Positions 18,952-26,528 of a DNA stretch of 44,367 bases are shown one piece after another (position 1 is the stretch's first letter; every line of letters begins with the position of its first letter). Both the position numbers and the translations under genes were made by a program. The notes beneath the pieces were generated by a model, which was not told the DNA's origin, ran no database searches, and saw nothing but the letters and a program-made list of their open reading frames with translations. Location of the stretch: assembly GCF_016135805.1 (NCBI RefSeq), contig NZ_JADWOX010000028.1:1-44367 (forward strand), given 5' to 3'. Source of the DNA: Caulobacter hibisci (GTDB taxonomy: Bacteria > Pseudomonadota > Alphaproteobacteria > Caulobacterales > Caulobacteraceae).

Positions 18952-20309
18952 GGCGCGGCGGCCGGACGGCTTTCGCCGTCCTGGCCGGGGTGCTGGCGGC
19001 GACGATCGTGACGGGCGGCGCCTGGGCGCAGGCCCCGTCGCAAGCCTCGGCGGGCGCGGCCGACTCCGGTCCGGTGGCGCTGAGCGGCGACCAGGCCTTC
19101 GCCACGGCCTTGAAGCTGATGATCCGCTCGGGCGAGCACGCCCAGGCCCTGGCGCTGATCGACACCCGGCCCGACCTGGCCGACCGCGCCGACGTGGTGC
19201 GGCTGCGCGCCCAGCTGCTGGCCCTGACCGGTCGCGAGGCCGAGGGGCTGGCCCTGCTGGAGAGCCGGCTGACGCGGGTGTCGGACGACGCTCTGGCCCG
19301 CTTCCAGGTCGGCGAGCTGCATTTCGCGGCCGGCCGCGACGCCGCCGCGACCCTGGCCTATCGCCTGGCCCTGGCCGGCCGGCTGGACCCGGTGCGCCGG
19401 CGCGTGGCCGAGCAGCGGCTGACGACCTTGCAGGACCGCCGTCGCTGGCGCTTCTGGGCCGGCGGCTCGATCGCGCCGGACAGCAACGTCAACGGCGCCA
19501 CCGACGCCTCGCGCATCGAGATCTTCGGCCTGCCGTTCGAGCTGGACGAGGAGGCGCGGCGACGCGGCGGGGTGACGGTCTCGGCGCAGGGCGGGGTGGA
19601 GCGGCGCTTCGCCTTCGAGCCGGGCACGGCGGTGCGGGCTAGCCTGTCGGGCGCCACCACCCGGGCGCTGGGCGGCGATTTCGACGACACCTTCCTGCAG
19701 GCGCGGGCCGGACCGGAATGGACGCTGTCGCGCCGCGCGCAGGTCACGGCCCAGGCCTCGGTCAGCGGCCGCTGGTTCGGCGGCGAACTGCTGGAGGTCG
19801 GCCAGGGCCTGCGGATCGAGGCCGAGACCGCCCCGGCCGCGCCGGTGCGCTGGCTGGGGGCGCTGCGGATTGACCATATCGACGCCCGGATCAACAACGG
19901 CCGCGACGGCATGGCCTATGGGCTGGAGGCCGCGCGCACCCGCTTTACCGGGCCCAGCAGCCTGTGGCGGCTGAGCGGTTCGGCGGTGGTGCGCCAGGCC
20001 AGCGCGCCGACCGAGGGCTTCCACCAGCAGCAGCTGGCGATCGGCCGGCTGAACCCGCTGCCGTGGTCGGTGCTGGCCTATGTCGAGGCCTACGGCCTGA
20101 ACCGCCGATATGACGGGGTCGCGGCCGCCTTCGGCGAGCGTCGGGTCGACAGCGAGTACGGGGTCAGCGCCAGGCTTTCGAAGCGCGACTGGACCGTGCG
20201 CGGCGCCTTCCCGTTCCTGGCCGTGTCGGTGGCCCGCAACCGCTCCAGTTTGGCGCTGAACAGCTTCGAGCGCCGGCGGATGGAGCTGGGCTTCACCCGC
20301 GAGTTCTGA
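18948..20309 (+). CDS. Slam-type surface lipoprotein assembly modulator (DUF560)
   Basis: A 453-aa outer-membrane protein. Residues 1-29 are a signal peptide ending AWAQA. About 40-150 is a TPR-like helical periplasmic domain (FATALKLMIRSGEHAQALAL, then LLALTGREAEGLALLESRL). About 160 to the end is a beta-barrel beginning RRWRFWAGGSIAPDSNVNGA and ending FERRRMELGFTREF with a terminal Phe. This architecture matches Slam proteins, which deliver TbpB-like lipoproteins to the cell surface. It starts with TTG at 18948, overlapping the lipoprotein TGA by 4 bases. The adjacent lipoprotein is the obvious client. Confidence 0.88.
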   Translation: MRRGGRTAFAVLAGVLAATIVTGGAWAQAPSQASAGAADSGPVALSGDQAFATALKLMIRSGEHAQALALIDTRPDLADRADVVRLRAQLLALTGREAEGLALLESRLTRVSDDALARFQVGELHFAAGRDAAATLAYRLALAGRLDPVRRRVAEQRLTTLQDRRRWRFWAGGSIAPDSNVNGATDASRIEIFGLPFELDEEARRRGGVTVSAQGGVERRFAFEPGTAVRASLSGATTRALGGDFDDTFLQARAGPEWTLSRRAQVTAQASVSGRWFGGELLEVGQGLRIEAETAPAAPVRWLGALRIDHIDARINNGRDGMAYGLEAARTRFTGPSSLWRLSGSAVVRQASAPTEGFHQQQLAIGRLNPLPWSVLAYVEAYGLNRRYDGVAAAFGERRVDSEYGVSARLSKRDWTVRGAFPFLAVSVARNRSSLALNSFERRRMELGFTREF

Positions 20310-20317
20310 GGCGGTCG

Positions 20318-21844
20318 TCAGGCGCCGTAGTCGCCGCCCAGGTCGACGGCGAGTGACCGGCCGACCTTGGCCAGGGCCGCCTGGACCTCGGGACGGGTCT
20401 TCAGGGCGCTCTGGCGGCGCAGGAAGGCCGGGCGCATCGCCTCGGCCGCCTTGGCGGCGGGCGAGGGGGCGCCATGGCGGAACCAGGCGAGCGCGCCGCC
20501 GCGCAGGGTCGGGTCCTGCAGCCAGCGGACCAGAACGGCGGCCGCCTCGTCGTCCTGTTCGAGGCAGGCCAGGCCCTGGAGCGCAGCGCTCGGGTTGTCC
20601 CGCCAGTTCGACCGGAGCCCGGCCAGTTCGGCCTCGGCCTCCGGTCGCCGATCGAGCTGGGCCAGGGCGCACAGCTTGCTGCTGGCGACGACCATGCGGC
20701 CGTAGGCCGTGCCGTAGCCGGGCGGGACCTTCTCGATCGCCTCCAGGGCCTGGGCCGGATGTCCCAGGGTCAGCTGCAGGGCGGCGCGGTTGACGTTCTG
20801 GCTGATCTTGTCCTGTCCGTCGGCTCCGGCGGCCAGCGCCCCGTCGGCCGGAGCGGTCTCGCCGAGAGCGCTCAGGACGTTGGCGTAGGCGTAGAGCACC
20901 CAGGCCTTCTGGTCCTCCAGGTCGTCGAAGGCGTCCTTGCGCTTCATGCGGGCCACGTAGTCGGCTCCGACGGCGCGGGCCTCGTCGTAGCGCTGGAGAT
21001 TGTTCAGGGCCTTGATGCGCTCGACGACCAGTTCGAGGCGGCGCGGCTCGCGGCGGATGCGCTCGTCGATCCCGGCCAGGCGGGTGGTTTCGAGGGCGCG
21101 CCAGTCGAAACGGCCGGCCGCCGCCATCTCCGGCCACAGCGGCTCGAAGCGCCGGTCCTGGTAGACGGCCATCAGGGTCGGCAGCTGGGTGGCGCGGGAC
21201 AGGACAGCGGCGGCGCGGGTCATGTCGCCGGCCTCGGCGGCGAAGGTCGCCTCCTGCAGGGCCCAGCCGTTGTCGACGGCCTGGTGGGCGTCTTCGGTGG
21301 TCCAGGGCGCGCGGCGCAGGACGGAGACGAAGGCGGCGCTGGCGGCCCGGTCAGCGGTCAGGCCCGACAGGCCCCAGTCGAACAGCTTCGGCGGCGCCTG
21401 GGCGAGCCTCTCCGGCGTGGTCTCGAGCACGATCTGGGCGTTGGCCGCCATGTCGGCGGGCGCGTTGCGGCGGCTGGCGTCGATCATCAGGGCCAGCGCC
21501 GCCTGGCTGCGAACCTCCGGACGCGTGGCCACGCCGAGCAGGCGCCGGGCCGTCGCCGCGATGGCGGGACGGTCGTCGGCGCGCTGGAGGCAGCCGAACT
21601 GGGCGAACAGCAGGGTCTCGCGCTGGTCGGCCGCGAGGCGGTCGAAGTCGGGATCGCCGGTCACGCTCGCCAGGTTCGCGGCCAGATCGCCGTCGCAGGC
21701 GCCGAGCCGGGCGCCGTCCAGGGCGGCCAGCAGGGGCTGGCTGCGCGCCCGCAGCGCGGCTTCGTCGGCCCGGGCCGTGCTGGCCGCCAGGCTCGTGGCG
21801 AGTCCTGCGGCCAACATCGCCGCCCGGATCAAAACGCGTTTCAT
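20318..21844 (-). CDS. periplasmic helical-repeat (TPR-like) hypothetical protein
   Basis: A 508-aa protein with a signal peptide (MKRVLIRAAMLAAGLATSLA, cleavage near ARADE). The rest is almost all helical, with TPR-like stretches such as LERYDEARAVG-type repeats around residues 290-340 and alanine-rich helices throughout. I do not recognise a family or catalytic motif. It ends 9 bases from the convergent Slam-like gene, suggesting a possible functional neighbour in outer-membrane biogenesis, but opposite strands mean no operon link. The start at 21844 is set by the signal peptide. The in-frame ATG at 21934 would put 30 charged residues in front of it. Confidence 0.75.
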   Translation of the reverse strand: MKRVLIRAAMLAAGLATSLAASTARADEAALRARSQPLLAALDGARLGACDGDLAANLASVTGDPDFDRLAADQRETLLFAQFGCLQRADDRPAIAATARRLLGVATRPEVRSQAALALMIDASRRNAPADMAANAQIVLETTPERLAQAPPKLFDWGLSGLTADRAASAAFVSVLRRAPWTTEDAHQAVDNGWALQEATFAAEAGDMTRAAAVLSRATQLPTLMAVYQDRRFEPLWPEMAAAGRFDWRALETTRLAGIDERIRREPRRLELVVERIKALNNLQRYDEARAVGADYVARMKRKDAFDDLEDQKAWVLYAYANVLSALGETAPADGALAAGADGQDKISQNVNRAALQLTLGHPAQALEAIEKVPPGYGTAYGRMVVASSKLCALAQLDRRPEAEAELAGLRSNWRDNPSAALQGLACLEQDDEAAAVLVRWLQDPTLRGGALAWFRHGAPSPAAKAAEAMRPAFLRRQSALKTRPEVQAALAKVGRSLAVDLGGDYGA

Positions 21845-21920
21845 GCAAGGTCCCCACTCAAGCGGGGCCTTAAGATCACGGCGTCGCCGGTTTCGCAACG
21901 CCGGGTGTCGGAGGCGAGGC

Positions 21921-22337
21921 CTACAACCGCTCAAGTGTCGCCGGGTCGTCCTGGCCGGCGAAATACTTGGCGAGGGCGGCGCGGAAGCGGGGCTCCTGCG
22001 GCGCGGCGGCGGCGAACAGGGTCAGGCTGGAGCGCAGCTTCAGGTCGTCGGGCGAACCGAACACGGCGTGGGCGTCGTCGCCGGCCAGGGCGAGGATGGC
22101 GTCGATGCAGGCGATCAGGCGCGGGCCCAGCAACGGGTGGGCGAGATAGGCGCGGGCCTCGGCCAGATCGGCGATCGCATAGAACTGGGCGGTGGAGCTG
22201 CGGCCCAGGCCGGCGATCTGCGGGAAGACGAACCACATCCAGTGGCTGCGCTTGCGGCCGGCGCGCAGCTCGGCGAGGGCGGCCGCGTAGGTCGCCGCCT
22301 GGGCGTCGACGAAGCGCTGGAGGTCGGGGGCAGGCAT
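21921..22337 (-). CDS. DUF1810 family protein
   Basis: A 138-aa cytoplasmic protein. It begins with LQRFVDAQAATYAAALAELR and then RKRSHWMWFVFPQIAGLG, the hallmark of DUF1810, with LGPRL and DDLKLRSSLTLF further on. Length is normal for the family. Function is unknown; old annotations as calpastatin are unfounded. Related domains occur in proteins linked to NAD/ADP-ribose chemistry, but no active site can be asserted here. It lies 76 bases upstream of the TPR-like gene on the same strand. Confidence 0.9.
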   Translation of the reverse strand: MPAPDLQRFVDAQAATYAAALAELRAGRKRSHWMWFVFPQIAGLGRSSTAQFYAIADLAEARAYLAHPLLGPRLIACIDAILALAGDDAHAVFGSPDDLKLRSSLTLFAAAAPQEPRFRAALAKYFAGQDDPATLERL

Positions 22338-22404
22338 GGCGGCAGTCTACGCGACGGCCGCCACATTACGAAAGATTCAGCGAACGGCGGTTGCACACGA
22401 TATT

Positions 22405-22435
22405 ACTGTGTGACACACAGTGTGTATTGCACACT
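22405..22435. promoter_or_regulatory. overlapping palindromes, probable PadR operator
   Basis: Two inverted repeats share bases: ACTGTGTGACACACAGT (22405-22421, perfect) and AGTGTGTATTGCACACT (22419-22435, 6-bp arms). Further TGTG/CACA words continue to 22449 and start from 22393. They lie 44-74 bases upstream of the PadR start. PadR regulators usually bind such TGT/ACA dyads and repress their own operon. Confidence 0.65.
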
Positions 22436-22478
22436 ATGTGCTGCACACCATGCGGCGCACACCAAGACAGGAAGGCTC

Positions 22479-22808
22479 ATGCCGACCGATACCGACATCT
22501 TCGAATCCCTTCGCCAGGAGCTGCGTCGCGGGACGCTGATCCTGGCCGTGCTGGCCCAGCTGAAGGTCGAGCGCTACGGCTACAGCCTGCGCCAGGCCCT
22601 TTCGGAAGTGGGGCTGGAGATCGACGAAGGCGCGCTCTACCCGATGCTGCGGCGTCTGGAAGGGCAGGGCCTGCTGACCTCCGAATGGCGCGAGGAAGAG
22701 AAGCGCAAGAAGCGCTTCTACCGCCTGTCGCCCGAGGGCGAGGCCGTGCTTTCCCGCCTGGCCGCCGAGTGGCGCGCCATCAACGACACCCTGCAAAACC
22801 TGATCTGA
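22479..22808 (+). CDS. PadR-family transcriptional regulator
   Basis: A 109-aa winged-helix repressor. It has the family pattern RRGTLILAVLAQLKVERYGY, then LSEVGLEIDEGALYPMLRRL (recognition helix) and the wing TSEWREEEKRKKRFYRLSPEG. It is the short PadR-s2 type with a minimal C-terminal dimer helix. The start at 22479 has an AGGAAGG ribosome site. It is followed after 12 bases by the HAAS-type membrane protein, a pairing seen repeatedly in bacteria, and preceded by a palindrome cluster that is likely its own operator. Confidence 0.92.
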   Translation: MPTDTDIFESLRQELRRGTLILAVLAQLKVERYGYSLRQALSEVGLEIDEGALYPMLRRLEGQGLLTSEWREEEKRKKRFYRLSPEGEAVLSRLAAEWRAINDTLQNLI

Positions 22809-22820
22809 GGGGACGAGGTC

Positions 22821-23792
22821 ATGGACCTGCTCGACCGTTATCTCGGCGCCGTGGGCGCCCTTCTGCCGAAAGCCCAGCGCGAGGACATCGTCGCCGAGCT
22901 GCGCGACATCCTGCTGAACCGCATCGAGGAACAGGAGGAGGACCTGGGCCGGCCCCTGACCGACAAGGAGCGCGAGGCGGTGCTCAAGGCGTTCGGCCAT
23001 CCGCTGGCCGTGGCCGGCCGCTATGGCCCGCAGCAAAGCCTGATCGGCCCGACGCTGTATCCGTTCTACGTCTTCGCCCTGAAGCTGGCGCTGGCCCTGG
23101 CGGCGATCGTCACCGTCGTGCCGGCGGCGGTGGTCGCCCTGCTGGGCCGCGGCGACGCGCTGGAGGGCGTCATCGGCGCCCTGACCCACGACTTCCCGCG
23201 CTCGGCGCTGATGCTGGCCGGGCTGGTGACCCTGGTCGCCGCGGGCATCGAGCGCGGCTGGGTGCCGCTGACCGGCCTGACCGACTGGAACGTCCGCGAC
23301 CTGCCGCAGCTGACCCGCAAGAAGGGGATGTTCGAGGCGCGCTTCGAGGCCCTGTTCGAGGTGGTCGCCACGGCGCTGTTCATCCTGTGGTGGACGGGGC
23401 TGTGGAAGGTCGACCTGAGCGGGGCCGTGACGCTGAAGGGCGCGATCGCCCTGACCCCGTCGCCGGTCTGGGCCAGCCTCTACTGGCCGATCCTGGCCTG
23501 GGCGGGGCTGAGCCTGGTCGCCGCGCTGATCGCCCTGGTCAAGCCGGGCCTGGTGCGGGCGCGGGCGGTGTTCGAGCTGGCGACGGCCGTGGGCGGCATG
23601 ATCCTGACGACCCTGCTGTGGAAGTCGCTGCCGCTGTTCGCCCTGACGCCGGTGACCTCGACGGCCAAGGACGTGACCCAGCTGCAGCGGGTGGTCGAAC
23701 TGGGCTTCCACATCGGCATGTTCGTGGCCGGGCTGATCTTCGCCTGCCAGATCGGCGCGGCCCTGTGGCGCCTGTACAAGGGCGCCCGCTGA
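22821..23792 (+). CDS. HAAS-domain integral membrane protein
   Basis: A 323-aa inner-membrane protein. Residues 1-70 are the soluble helical HAAS/permease-prefix type domain (LLPKAQREDIVAELRDILLN, then ERYG-type end AVAGRYGP). Hydrophobic segments follow at about 80-105, 125-145, 180-200, 220-245, 255-275 and 295-315. HAAS proteins are commonly encoded next to PadR regulators and are thought to act in membrane sensing or as partners of transporters. It is transcribed with padR. A 16-bp tandem duplication lies across its stop codon. Confidence 0.85.
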   Translation: MDLLDRYLGAVGALLPKAQREDIVAELRDILLNRIEEQEEDLGRPLTDKEREAVLKAFGHPLAVAGRYGPQQSLIGPTLYPFYVFALKLALALAAIVTVVPAAVVALLGRGDALEGVIGALTHDFPRSALMLAGLVTLVAAGIERGWVPLTGLTDWNVRDLPQLTRKKGMFEARFEALFEVVATALFILWWTGLWKVDLSGAVTLKGAIALTPSPVWASLYWPILAWAGLSLVAALIALVKPGLVRARAVFELATAVGGMILTTLLWKSLPLFALTPVTSTAKDVTQLQRVVELGFHIGMFVAGLIFACQIGAALWRLYKGAR

Positions 23793-23809
23793 TTGGGGCG
23801 CCCGCTGAT
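23780..23809. repeat. 16-bp tandem duplication across the HAAS gene stop
   Basis: GGGCGCCCGCTGAT occurs at 23780-23793 and again at 23796-23809, a period of 16. The first copy includes the TGA stop of the upstream gene. It adjoins a long hairpin element and may be a target-site or slippage product of its insertion. Confidence 0.6.
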
Positions 23810-23819
23810 CGGTCGACGT

Positions 23820-23867
23820 GGGGACGGATCTTCCAGTGTCTTGATGACACGGAATTAATCCGTCCCC
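23820..23867. repeat. long hairpin element (REP-like, family 3)
   Basis: Outer arms GGGGACGGAT (23820-23829) and ATCCGTCCCC (23858-23867) enclose inner arms TTCC-A-GTGTC (23831-23840) and GACAC-GGAA (23846-23854) around a TTGAT loop. I recall similar hairpins dispersed in proteobacterial genomes, associated with REP-type transposition. The recollection is not verified here. There is no T-run, so simple termination is not obvious. Confidence 0.75.
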
Positions 23868-23991
23868 GGTTGCCCCACCTGACGTGGACATTTACGCCTT
23901 CACCCCAGCTGTTCCGGACGCGGCGATCCCGCCCGGACGTAAGGATCGAGCCCGCCCTTGGGGGAGGGGCTTCAGGGAAGGGGACTCTCTC

Positions 23992-25824
23992 TTGCAAAAC
24001 CGCCGCGAACTTCTGCTGTCGACCGTGGCCGCGGGCCTCGCCGCCGCCGCCGCGCCCTCGCTGGGCTTCGCCCAGCCGGCCGCCGCCTCGGGCGAAGCCG
24101 CCAAGCTGAACGCCTTCTTCGACGACGCCATGGCCAAGCTGCTGCGCCAGGCCCCCGAACTGGCCACCGGCCTTGGCCTCGACAGCGGCGACCTGGCCTG
24201 GACCAAGGGCCTGCTGGCCGACCGCTCGTTCGAGGCGATCGGCGCGGGCGTCGTGCAGACCAGCGCCCAGCTGGCGCAGCTGCGCGGCATCGACCGCAAG
24301 GCCCTGACCGGCATGGACGCGGTCAACTACGACACCGTCGAGTTCACCCTGGCGGTGCAGGACGAGGGCAATCGCAAGTTCAGCTACGCCGGCGGCGGTT
24401 CGGGCGCGCCCTACGTGCTGAGCCAGCTGACGGGCAGCTACCAGTCGATGCCCGACTTCCTCGACACCCAGCACAGCATCGAGACCAAGGCCGACGCCGA
24501 CGCCTATCTGCAGCGCATGGAAGGCTTCGCCCGGCTGATGGATCAGGAGACCCTGATCGCCAAGAAGGACTATGCCGACGGCGTGATCCCGCCGGACTTC
24601 GTCATCGACAAGACCCTGGTGCAGATGAAGTCGTTCGCCGACACGCCGACGGCCGACGCGCCGCTGGTCAAGTCGGTGGCCCGCCGCACCAAGGAAAAGA
24701 AGATCGAGGGCGACTGGGCGGGCGAGGCCAGCAAGGTCTACGAGAACTCGGTGCTGCCGGCCCTGAAGCGCCAGATCGCCCTGCTGGAGAGCGTGCGCCC
24801 CAAGGCCACCCACGACGCCGGCGTGTGGCGCCTGAAGGACGGCGGCGACTACTACGCCGTGTCGCTGAAGAACTACACGACCTCGACCATGAGCCCCGAC
24901 GACATCCACCAGCTGGGCCTGGACCTGGTGAAGTCGATCTCGGTCGAGGCCGACAAGCTGTTCAAGTCGATCGGCATGAGCAAGGGCACGGTCGGCGAGC
25001 GGATGTCCGAGCTGGGCAAGGACATCTACGAGAACACCGACGCGGCCAAGGAACAGCTGATCGCCGACCTGAACGTCAAGGCCAAGTGGATCGAGAAGCA
25101 GCTGCCGGCCTATTTCGGCGCGCTGCCCAAGGCCGAGCTGGAAATCCGCCGCGTGCCCAAGGCCATCGAGGCCGGAGCGCCGGGCGGCTACTACAACTCG
25201 CCCTCGCTCGACGGCAAGCGCCCGGGGATCTACTGGATCAACCTGCGCGACACCAAGGAGCAGGCCAAGTACACCCTGACCACCCTGACCGTGCACGAAG
25301 GCGTCCCGGGTCACCACCTGCAGTTGTCGCTGTCGAACGAGGCCCAGGGCCTGCCGATGATCCGCAAGGTGATCGGCTTCTCGGGCTACGCCGAGGGCTG
25401 GGCGCTCTATTCCGAGCAGCTGGCCGTCGAGATGGGCATCTACAAGGGCGACCCGCGCGGCCACATCGGCATGCTGCACGATGCCCTGTTCCGCGCCGTC
25501 CGCCTCGTGGTCGACAGCGGCATGCACTACAAGAAGTGGACCCGCGAACAGGCCGTCAAGTACATGGCCGAGACCATGGGCGACGAGGAAAGCGGCACGA
25601 TCACCGAGATCGAACGCTACGTCGTGTGGCCGGGCCAGGCCTGCTCGTACATGCTGGGCAAGATCACCTGGCTGCGGGCCCGCGAGCGCGCCAAGAAGGA
25701 ACTGGGCAAGAAGTTCGACATCAAGAAGTTCCACGACGCGGGCCTGCTGTCGGGCATGACCCCGCTGACCGTGCTGGACCGCGTGGTCGACGACTACATC
25801 GCCGCGACCAAGGCCGGGAAGTAG
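23992..25824 (+). CDS. Tat-exported DUF885 family metallohydrolase
   Basis: A 610-aa protein starting at TTG (23992) after a strong AGGGAAGGGGA ribosome site. It begins with a Tat-type signal (NRRELLLSTVAAGLAAAAAP, cleavage near GFAQP). The mature part is DUF885, with metal motif HEGVPGHH at residues 435-442 (His435, Glu436, His441), and conserved PGGYYNSPS and RVVDDYIAA near the end. The family is probably zinc peptidases or related hydrolases in the periplasm; substrate unknown. An ATG at 23884 would put a non-signal sequence with PPGRKDRARP in front, so it is rejected. A terminator follows. Confidence 0.9.
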   Translation: MQNRRELLLSTVAAGLAAAAAPSLGFAQPAAASGEAAKLNAFFDDAMAKLLRQAPELATGLGLDSGDLAWTKGLLADRSFEAIGAGVVQTSAQLAQLRGIDRKALTGMDAVNYDTVEFTLAVQDEGNRKFSYAGGGSGAPYVLSQLTGSYQSMPDFLDTQHSIETKADADAYLQRMEGFARLMDQETLIAKKDYADGVIPPDFVIDKTLVQMKSFADTPTADAPLVKSVARRTKEKKIEGDWAGEASKVYENSVLPALKRQIALLESVRPKATHDAGVWRLKDGGDYYAVSLKNYTTSTMSPDDIHQLGLDLVKSISVEADKLFKSIGMSKGTVGERMSELGKDIYENTDAAKEQLIADLNVKAKWIEKQLPAYFGALPKAELEIRRVPKAIEAGAPGGYYNSPSLDGKRPGIYWINLRDTKEQAKYTLTTLTVHEGVPGHHLQLSLSNEAQGLPMIRKVIGFSGYAEGWALYSEQLAVEMGIYKGDPRGHIGMLHDALFRAVRLVVDSGMHYKKWTREQAVKYMAETMGDEESGTITEIERYVVWPGQACSYMLGKITWLRARERAKKELGKKFDIKKFHDAGLLSGMTPLTVLDRVVDDYIAATKAGK

Positions 25825-25854
25825 GGCTCGGCCTTAATTGGTGGAGACCTGAAG

Positions 25855-25883
25855 GGGAGCGTCCGCGAGGGCGCTCCCTTTTT
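25855..25883 (+). terminator. rho-independent terminator of the DUF885 gene
   Basis: GGGAGCG (25855-25861) pairs with CGCTCCC (25872-25878) across a 10-base loop and is followed by TTTTT. It lies 31 bases after the DUF885 stop codon. Confidence 0.85.
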
Positions 25884-25898
25884 CTATGCACAATCGCT

Positions 25899-26044
25899 CG
25901 TCATCCCGGCCGTAGCGCAGCGGAGAGCCGGGACCCAGGGGCCGGCGCAGCGCGTCGGCTAGCGAAGGGCGGATGAGCGATCCGCCGAGCCCGGTCCCCT
26001 GGGTCCCGGCTCTGCGGCGCTGCGCGCCTCCGCCCGGGATGACG
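25899..26044. repeat. REP-like inverted repeat, family 4
   Basis: CGTCATCCCGG at the left returns as CCGGGATGACG at the right. Inside, GAGCCGGGACCCAGGGG (from 25924) returns as CCCCTGGGTCCCGGCTC (from about 25995). The element fills the gap between a terminator and the convergent zinc-ribbon gene. Similar CGTCATCCCGG palindromes are common in Rhizobiales and Caulobacterales genomes. Confidence 0.85.
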
Positions 26045-26075
26045 GGCTTTGGGTGTTTTTAGACCTGACGAAGCC

Positions 26076-26300
26076 TCAGTTGATCGCCGCCGACGGCGGG
26101 GCATACGCGGACAGGCGCACCAGCACGCCTTCGTCGTTCTTGCGATAGTAGCCGCCGGGCGAGCTGAGGGCGCCGCCGCAGGCGGGGCAGGGCTTGTCGA
26201 CGGAGACCTTGCTGCTGAGCAGGTCCAGCACGTCCTGCTTGAGGGTCAGGACGGCGGGGCCGCCGCAGGCCTCGCACTTCAGGTCCAGGCGGGTCGACAT
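26076..26300 (-). CDS. zinc-ribbon small protein
   Basis: A 74-aa protein with two CxxC knuckles, CEACGG (residues 9-14) and CPACGG (38-43), spaced as in a zinc ribbon, and a short C-terminal tail. The start at 26300 gives MSTRLDLKCEACGG. No enzymatic domain. It could bind zinc and nucleic acid or be a protein-interaction module. Standalone, between a repeat and the autotransporter promoter region. Confidence 0.7.
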   Translation of the reverse strand: MSTRLDLKCEACGGPAVLTLKQDVLDLLSSKVSVDKPCPACGGALSSPGGYYRKNDEGVLVRLSAYAPPSAAIN

Positions 26301-26528
26301 CGGACGCTCTCCATCTTCGCCGGCTGTTGATGGGACGCGCCGTCGGCGGGGGGAGGTCCGGGGCGCGAGCGCCGCAAGAAAAGCCCGCCAGATGGCGCGC
26401 TCATGACCGAGTCTTGCAGCATCCGGGCGATGCTTGCAGAGAACGCAGTTCTCGTAGCTTCGCCGCAAATCTGGGGCCATCGTCTCGCTGCACACGGTCC
26501 CTATCGACGCCCTCAACAGGAGTGCGTC

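Noticed and set aside
20474..24109. 1,211-codon plus-strand frame
   Set aside because: It crosses the TPR-like, DUF1810, padR and HAAS genes out of frame and has no domain.
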